Part shown: positions 59,138-64,000 of the stretch, piece after piece
Layout: the number at the start of each line of letters is the position of its first letter
Position numbering within the stretch: position 1 is the stretch's first letter
NCBI RefSeq assembly: GCF_003807585.1
Contig: NZ_RMBX01000007.1
Span: 186,001 to 250,000 of the forward strand
Direction: 5' to 3'
DNA: 64,000 nt
From: Chitinophaga barathri
GTDB taxonomy: Bacteria; Bacteroidota; Bacteroidia; Chitinophagales; Chitinophagaceae
Made by a program: the position numbers and the translations under genes
The notes under the pieces: model-generated
The model's database searches: none
What the model saw: only the letters and a program-made list of their open reading frames with translations
Told to the model about the DNA's origin: nothing

Positions 59138-60463
59138 ATGAGCATCAAACCAAAGCTGGGCCCTTTTGACCTTACGATGATAGTGGTAGGGCTGGTAATA
59201 GGGATGGGTATTTTCAGAACGCCGGTCAGCGTAGCCCGGGAAACCGGCACTCCTTCTTTGTTTTTTATGGTATGGATATTGGGAGGCCTGGTTACCCTTT
59301 GCGGGGCGCTCACCTACGCGGAAATAGGCAGCCGTTACCCGGTAGCCGGAGGGTTTTACAAGGTGCTTTCTTATGGTTTCCATCCCGCTTATTCTTTTAT
59401 GATCAACTGGACGCTGCTGATATCCAATGCCGCATCCATCGCCGCCGTGTGTATCGTGGGGGCGGAGTATATCGGCCCGGTGTTATTGCCGGAAACCATC
59501 CAGCACGAAGGTGGCCGCAAGGCCATTGCCATTGGCGCAGTGCTCATGCTGTACCTGATCAACCTGTCCGGCATACGTATGAGCGCCAGCTGGCAGAATG
59601 TGCTCACCGTATTTAAGATCACCCTGGTGCTGCTGTTATGCCTCGCCGCTTTCAGCAACAACGTGGCGCCTCCCCAAGCAATGGCTTCCGCGGCTTCGCC
59701 GCATAGCTGGGCGTATATTTTCGGAGCCGCGCTGGTGCCGGTTTTTTTTACTTACGGCGGTTACCAGCAGACCATCAACTTTGGCAGCGATGTTAGAGAG
59801 CCCGGCAAAAACATGCCTAAAGCTATCATGCTGGGGATCGCAATTATTTTGCTGCTGTATATCACGGTGAACTATGCGTACGTTAAAGTGATAGGTTTCG
59901 AACAGCTGAAAAATACCGATGCATTGGCTGCGCGTATGGCCGGGGCGTTTTTCGGGGAGTACGGCTTTAAAGTCACCAGTGTGCTGCTGTTCCTGTCGGT
60001 GCTGGGTTATGCGAATGTGAACCTGATGTCTAACCCCAGGATGTATTACGCCATGGCTGAAGACGGCGTGTTGCCGGGCATTTTCAAAAGAGTGAACAGC
60101 AAAACGCAGGTGCAGGAAGTGGCATTGACCGTATTTACCGCACTGGTGATAGGCCTGCTGTATTTCCTGAGCAACTTCGATACGATCATCCGTTATGTGA
60201 TGCTTTTTGATTCGATCGGGCTGGCTTCGGCCGCAGCCACTATCTTTGTGCTTCGGAAAAAAACAGCACACCTGGATGGGACGGGTATTTACAAAATGAA
60301 ACTATACCCGCTGATCCCCGCGTTTTTTATTACCGTTTATCTTTTTGTAACCGTCAATATTTTTATAACAGACCTGAGCCAGGCATTGGGAGGAATGGTG
60401 TGGTTTGTAGCAGGACTGCCCATTTACATTTTTATGAAGTATGTCGTGCGGAAGAAAACATAA
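59138..60463 (+). CDS. APC-family amino acid permease
   Basis: Membrane transporter of 441 residues with about 12 helices. The N-terminus DLTMIVVGLVIGMGIFRTPV contains the substrate-binding GxGIF motif of the APC superfamily; FYKVLSYGFHPAYSFMINWT and FTYGGYQQTINFGSDVREPG are further family motifs. Substrate is likely an amino acid; the next gene is a trans-sulfuration enzyme 24 bases away, so a sulfur-containing amino acid is possible but unproven. Confidence 0.92.
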   Translation: MSIKPKLGPFDLTMIVVGLVIGMGIFRTPVSVARETGTPSLFFMVWILGGLVTLCGALTYAEIGSRYPVAGGFYKVLSYGFHPAYSFMINWTLLISNAASIAAVCIVGAEYIGPVLLPETIQHEGGRKAIAIGAVLMLYLINLSGIRMSASWQNVLTVFKITLVLLLCLAAFSNNVAPPQAMASAASPHSWAYIFGAALVPVFFTYGGYQQTINFGSDVREPGKNMPKAIMLGIAIILLLYITVNYAYVKVIGFEQLKNTDALAARMAGAFFGEYGFKVTSVLLFLSVLGYANVNLMSNPRMYYAMAEDGVLPGIFKRVNSKTQVQEVALTVFTALVIGLLYFLSNFDTIIRYVMLFDSIGLASAAATIFVLRKKTAHLDGTGIYKMKLYPLIPAFFITVYLFVTVNIFITDLSQALGGMVWFVAGLPIYIFMKYVVRKKT

Positions 60464-60487
60464 CCCGCGCAGGTATTAAATCAGACT

Positions 60488-61648
60488 ATGGATTTATCTT
60501 ATATTATCAATCAGCTAGGAGAGGACCGGGAATTGTATTTTAATGCCATAGCCCCGCCCATTGTGCAAAGCAGCAACTTTGCGTTTGATACGGTTGCGGA
60601 TCTTCGTGATTTGTTGCAGGATGAGTACAAGGGATTTCTTTACAGCAGGGGCAACAATCCCACGGTGGATATCCTCCGCCAGAAACTGGCCGCGCTGGAT
60701 GGAGCGGAAGATGCACTGGTGTTCGGCAGCGGCGCGGCGGCAATATTCGTATCCGTGCTTTCTCAGGTGAAGCAGGGGGATCATGTGGTGTGTGTGCAGG
60801 ACCCTTACAACTGGGCACGGCATATACTGGAGGACCTGCTTCCGCGTTTTGGCGTGAGCACTACATTTGTGGACGGCGTTTACACGGAGAATTTTGAAAA
60901 GGCCATCCGGCCCAATACGCGTCTTATATACCTCGAGTCGCCCAACTCCTTCACTTTCGAGCTGCAGGATATTGAAGCCATTACCAGGCTGGCCAGGAGC
61001 AAAGGCATCGTCACGATCCTGGACAATAGCTACTGCACGCCGCTGTACCAGCAGCCGGGCCGCCTCGGCGTGGACCTTTGCCTGCAATCTGCTACCAAGT
61101 TCATCAGCGGCCACAGCGACACAGTGGCGGGTGTGCTCACGGGCAGCCGTGAAATGCTCCGTAAGATATTCGTGTCCGAATTCCTGAGCGTGGGCAGCAC
61201 GATAGCGCCTTTCTCCGCATGGCTGCTGCTCCGTGGCCTGCGTACGATGGAGATTAGGTTGAAACGCAGCCAGGAAAGTACACAGGAGATCTGCCAGTGG
61301 CTGAAAAAGCAGCCGCAGGTGGAGAAAGTATTTTATCCGCTGGACCCGGAATTTCCGCAATATGAACTGGCGCAAAAACAAATGAAAGGCGCCGCGGGCC
61401 TCGTCACTATCCAGCTGAAAGCAACGGAAGCGGCGCAGGTGGAGCGGTTCTGCAATTCGTTGAAGAATTTTTTAATGGCGGTAAGCTGGGGCGGGCACGA
61501 ATCGCTCATTTTCCCGGCCTGCGCCGCTGTGCCCGAAGGCGGCTTCAGCGCGGATCAGCCAAAACACCGGATGGTGCGGATATACATCGGGCTGGAAGAG
61601 CCAGGGTTCCTGAAAGCCGACCTTGCGCAGGCACTGGCGCAGATTTAG
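60488..61648 (+). CDS. Trans-sulfuration PLP enzyme (cystathionine gamma-synthase/lyase family)
   Basis: PLP fold-type I enzyme of 386 residues. FSRGNNPT-like LYSRGNNPTVDILRQKLAAL is the family signature, VFGSGAAAIFVSVLSQVKQG binds the phosphate, TILDNSYCTPLYQQP contacts the ring, and the Schiff-base Lys is in LQSATKFISGHSDTVAGVL. It could be cystathionine gamma-synthase, O-acetylhomoserine sulfhydrylase-like, or methionine gamma-lyase; the sequence alone does not decide. It is 24 bases after the permease and likely co-transcribed. Confidence 0.9.
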   Translation: MDLSYIINQLGEDRELYFNAIAPPIVQSSNFAFDTVADLRDLLQDEYKGFLYSRGNNPTVDILRQKLAALDGAEDALVFGSGAAAIFVSVLSQVKQGDHVVCVQDPYNWARHILEDLLPRFGVSTTFVDGVYTENFEKAIRPNTRLIYLESPNSFTFELQDIEAITRLARSKGIVTILDNSYCTPLYQQPGRLGVDLCLQSATKFISGHSDTVAGVLTGSREMLRKIFVSEFLSVGSTIAPFSAWLLLRGLRTMEIRLKRSQESTQEICQWLKKQPQVEKVFYPLDPEFPQYELAQKQMKGAAGLVTIQLKATEAAQVERFCNSLKNFLMAVSWGGHESLIFPACAAVPEGGFSADQPKHRMVRIYIGLEEPGFLKADLAQALAQI

Positions 61649-61671
61649 CAACATAGACATTACGTTATTAT

Positions 61672-61711
61672 AAACGAAGAGGCGATCCTGTGCAGGATCG
61701 CCTCTTCGTTT
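61672..61711. terminator. Bidirectional terminator
   Basis: AAACGAAGAGGCGATCCTG and CAGGATCGCCTCTTCGTTT form a perfect 19-bp stem with a two-base loop. A-runs and T-runs on both sides let it terminate the permease/trans-sulfuration transcript and the convergent TPR gene. Confidence 0.9.
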
Positions 61712-61732
61712 ATGCTTGTAACATTCCGGTTA

Positions 61733-62383
61733 TCAACCCGGCATGCGGCTGATATATTTATCCATTTCCTTGATCTGGCTCACGATCTGTTCGGTCGTAG
61801 GCTTCTGCGCTTTAGCACGGCGGAAATAGTCTTTGGCGGTTTTGAAATCGCGGCGGCTCATGGCAATGGAGCAAAGCGTCAGCAGCGCGGCGGCGGTATT
61901 TTCTTTATCGGGCAGGCCCAGCTTGAGGGATTTTTTCAGGTTGGCATCCGCCGTTTTAATATCATTTTTCTGGTAAGCGATGGTGCCCAGCTGGAAGTAC
62001 TGCATGCCTTCATACTCTTTCATGGGGCTGCCGGTCTTGATGCTGGCCTTAACGGCTGCTTCGGCCTTATCCAGGTCCTGGGTGTACATGGCCATATTGC
62101 TCTGCATCATGTAATAACCTGAACGGATCGGTTTGATGAGCAGTTTGGGGAAACGGATCTGGTTCAACAGGCGGCTGGCCGTTTCCACATCACCGGCTTC
62201 CACCGCTTCCTGGATGAGGCGCATGGGGCCGAACAGGAAATGCGTTACGATACAGATCAGGGCCAGTACCAGTACAATGGAGGCTTCCCACCAGCCAAAG
62301 GCAAAACCAAGGGCAATACCGCCTGCCAGGAGCAGGAAGCCCAGGGGGAGACGGTATTTGATAAATAAGTTAAATGCTTTCAT
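61733..62383 (-). CDS. Membrane-anchored TPR protein
   Basis: Protein of 216 residues from ATG 62383 (MKAFNLFIKYRLPLGFLLLA). Two N-terminal transmembrane helices (LPLGFLLLAGGIALGFAF and SIVLVLALICIVTHFLF) are followed by about four tetratricopeptide units in the rest: VEAGDVETASRLLNQIRF, LDKAEAAVKASIKTGSPM, YFQLGTIAYQKNDIKTADAN, LCSIAMSRRDFKTAKDYF. The repeats face the cytoplasm or periplasm as a protein-interaction scaffold. Partner unknown. Confidence 0.85.
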   Translation of the reverse strand: MKAFNLFIKYRLPLGFLLLAGGIALGFAFGWWEASIVLVLALICIVTHFLFGPMRLIQEAVEAGDVETASRLLNQIRFPKLLIKPIRSGYYMMQSNMAMYTQDLDKAEAAVKASIKTGSPMKEYEGMQYFQLGTIAYQKNDIKTADANLKKSLKLGLPDKENTAAALLTLCSIAMSRRDFKTAKDYFRRAKAQKPTTEQIVSQIKEMDKYISRMPG

Positions 62384-62486
62384 AATAATTCTAAAAACGA
62401 AGGGCAAAGATACAATAAGAAAAAAGGAAAAAACGGGGCAAAATATGCCAGCGCTTTTTCCTTTTACTGTTTGTTTGAATATTTTC

Positions 62487-62993
62487 TTATTGCCTGCTGA
62501 ATGAATATACTACATAAGCAGTTTTTCCTTCATAAGATACCGGCGCACGCCATGTCATGGAAGCGTTGTCCGCACTTTGCAGTTCCACGCGGTAGCCGTC
62601 CGTTATGTTTTTAGCTTTTACCCCGTCCGCCAGCTCCTTGAACTGGATCATGATCACGCCGCCCTGGTTGAGGGTGCTCCATACGATGTTCTGCATGCCG
62701 GTAGGGCAGTCTGTACTGGTGGAGGTAAGCGTGTAGGAACCGTAGCTGTTGCTGGGGAGTACCCAGTTGCTGCCCTGCAGGCAGTCCGGGGGGATATTGG
62801 AAAATACCGTTTTGATCTTGGCCGTTGCCGGCAGACCGTCGTAGCTCACATTGTTCAGGGTCCATTTGCCTGTTGCGCTTTTGCGCATGCCGCTGGCCGT
62901 AGGTGCGGAGGCTCCCTGTTGTGAAGCGCAGGCGCTGAACAACAGCATGGCTGCCGCGGATACCATAAACAGGCGGGTCAGTTGCTTTATCAT
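62487..62993 (-). CDS. Lipocalin-like lipoprotein
   Basis: Lipoprotein of 168 residues. The signal LFMVSAAAMLLFSACAS gives Cys22 as the lipid site. The mature part starts with a Bacteroidetes lipocalin-type domain (SATGKWTLNNVSYDGLPATA, DCLQGSNWVLPSNSYGSYTL) and ends MTWRAPVSYEGKTAYVVYSF. It binds a small hydrophobic ligand in characterised relatives; here unknown. Confidence 0.85.
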   Translation of the reverse strand: MIKQLTRLFMVSAAAMLLFSACASQQGASAPTASGMRKSATGKWTLNNVSYDGLPATAKIKTVFSNIPPDCLQGSNWVLPSNSYGSYTLTSTSTDCPTGMQNIVWSTLNQGGVIMIQFKELADGVKAKNITDGYRVELQSADNASMTWRAPVSYEGKTAYVVYSFSRQ

Positions 62994-62999
62994 TTTTTG

Positions 63000-63444
63000 G
63001 ATGTTTAGTGCATAGGTAACAAATTTCCGGCCAAAAGTGTTGCATATAAAATGAGAATGGGCACACGCGAGGTGTGCCCTTTGGGGAACAATGTGATGTT
63101 ATGGGTAATAAAATTTTGGGGCTACCTGCTGCAGGTATATAAAACAGTGGACCTTTTTATAACATTCCGCGATGAATTGTATGATGTCGTTATTTGTTTG
63201 ACGGGATACCCCTGTTATTGTATTCACTGGTGTGTGGGTATTAACACGCATGGTTCAAATTAAAAATGGTTTCCGTTTATCGCTGCCGGTTCCGTTTTAT
63301 TCTCATGATATTTCCGTTCCTGTTACGGTACAAAATTGGGGAACTTAATGCTGGTGCACAATCACATAACGATGTGGTTTGCAACGGAGCGACGGGGGAT
63401 GACCGGTAAGCCGGGCGGGTGAGTGGAGGGAACAAGATGCCGTA
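63000..63444. other. Gene-free stretch before the response regulator
   Basis: No gene is supported. A 70-codon plus-strand frame (63051-63263) is judged spurious. A hairpin GGGCACAC/GTGTGCCC (63059-63079) has only a weak T-run. Confidence 0.5.
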
Positions 63445-64000
63445 TTATACCAGTTTGTCCCTGAAAGCCTTTGCTACTGCTTCTGATTTGGAATTGACGT
63501 GTAGTTTTTCGTAAATCTTTTTGATGTGGGAGCGCACAGTGTCTATGGAGATGAATATTTCCGAAGCGATCATTTTGTAGCTATACCCGTTCACAAGCAG
63601 TTGCAATACTTCTTTTTCACGTTCTGAAAGATTGTACAGTTCATTGCGGTCAGTGGGCTGGCGGGCAAACAGGTGCAGCACCTGCCGGGCGATGGAAGAG
63701 GTCATGGGCGCGCCGCCGTCGTATACATCCTGGATGTAGTCAAGCAGTTTTTCGGGGGGCGTTTTTTTGAGAAGATAGCCGTCCGCCCCCGCTTTGATGG
63801 CTTCAAACACATGTTGATTGTCGTCAAACACGGTGAGCATAAGGATAGGAAGCTGGGGGTACTGGCCGCGGACAATGCGGAGGCCTTCTATGCCGTTGGT
63901 GCCGGGCATATCAATGTCCATCAGGATCACGTCGGGAAGAAGTTCGCTGGTCTGCTGCAAAATGTGGTCGCAGTTTTTGAATGCGCCGCATACTACAAAA
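63445..64000 (-). CDS. NarL/LuxR-family response regulator (partial)
   Basis: The frame begins beyond the window; the visible part reads VVCGAFKNCDHILQQTSELL and then the receiver domain. Receiver motifs: VILMDIDMPGTNGIEGLRIV with the phospho-accepting Asp, PILMLTVFDDNQHVF with the switch Thr, and GADGYLLKKTPPEKLLD with the conserved Lys. The C-terminal LuxR HTH is LSEREKEVLQLLVNGYSYKM and IASEIFISIDTVRSHIKKIY. The partner sensor kinase would be upstream, outside the window. Regulatory targets unknown. Confidence 0.95.
   Translation of the reverse strand, partial: FVVCGAFKNCDHILQQTSELLPDVILMDIDMPGTNGIEGLRIVRGQYPQLPILMLTVFDDNQHVFEAIKAGADGYLLKKTPPEKLLDYIQDVYDGGAPMTSSIARQVLHLFARQPTDRNELYNLSEREKEVLQLLVNGYSYKMIASEIFISIDTVRSHIKKIYEKLHVNSKSEAVAKAFRDKLV

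Noticed and set aside
63051..63263. 70-codon open frame near the right end
   Set aside because: No motif, unusual composition and it starts within a hairpin; no support as a gene.

Overview
The window is chromosomal DNA from a Bacteroidetes bacterium, most likely a Chitinophagaceae (Chitinophaga-like) member. The evidence is a SusC/SusD pair, a pair of families common in this phylum (DUF5690 and DUF6580), weak ribosome binding sites, TAnnTTTG-type -7 promoter boxes, a BtuB-type TonB receptor and Bacteroidetes-type integrase and RteC-like genes. Coding density is high, and base composition is moderate except in two AT-rich patches (about 35.4-37.4 kb and 39.1-39.9 kb). LAYOUT. 1-14.9 kb is a surface-polysaccharide locus, mostly on the minus strand: the first bases of a probable Wzz gene, a Wza-type exporter, a UDP-sugar 6-dehydrogenase, an isolated ECF sigma factor on the plus strand, and then an operon rfbF-rfbG-rfbS-rfbH-rfbE-GT-wzx-GT. 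That operon encodes CDP-paratose/CDP-tyvelose synthesis, a flippase and two glycosyltransferases. A 45-nt leader core occurs three times (2626, 4260, 14820), and a decayed 5' fragment of the wza gene lies at the promoter end of the rfb operon, so the cassette is framed by duplicated exporter 5' ends. 15.1-18.7 kb holds IPP isomerase, lycopene cyclase and three small conserved genes. 19.0-30.1 kb is one long plus-strand operon for a pseudaminic-acid-type nonulosonate (pseB, pseC, methyltransferase, aldo/keto reductase, spsF-like, class III aminotransferase, pseG, pseH, ACP, KAS III, pseI, glycosyltransferase), followed by a sulfatase. The ACP and KAS III inside the pathway suggest a non-acetyl N-acyl group. 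31.7-35.2 kb carries an alpha/beta hydrolase and an XRE-pentapeptide regulator with an ABC-2 exporter. ISLAND. 35.3-45.1 kb is a tRNA-Arg integration hotspot. The inner element (37633-45080) has a tyrosine integrase, RteC-like and excisionase-like proteins, a putative rolling-circle Rep, an AntA antirepressor, several HTH proteins, a ParS/MbcA-type antitoxin-like gene and a structured RNA candidate. It is bounded by 15-bp direct repeats of the tRNA 3' end and by paired 10-bp subterminal repeats. Outside its left end lies an older remnant that carries the 3' end of a serine recombinase and a two-gene, AT-rich module. One of these two genes shows a PD-(D/E)xK nuclease pattern, and the pair is my best candidate for an undescribed defence-type system. 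45.2-51.9 kb is MarC followed by an oxidative 2-aminoethylphosphonate catabolic cluster (XRE-cupin regulator, phnA, phnY, phnW, DUF5690 transporter). 52.2-54.9 kb is a broken SusC with an intact SusD. 55.3-59.1 kb is a cobalamin-riboswitch operon (BtuB, DUF6580, B12-binding protein). 59.1-64 kb has an amino-acid permease, a trans-sulfuration enzyme, a TPR protein, a lipocalin-like lipoprotein and a NarL-type response regulator cut by the window end.
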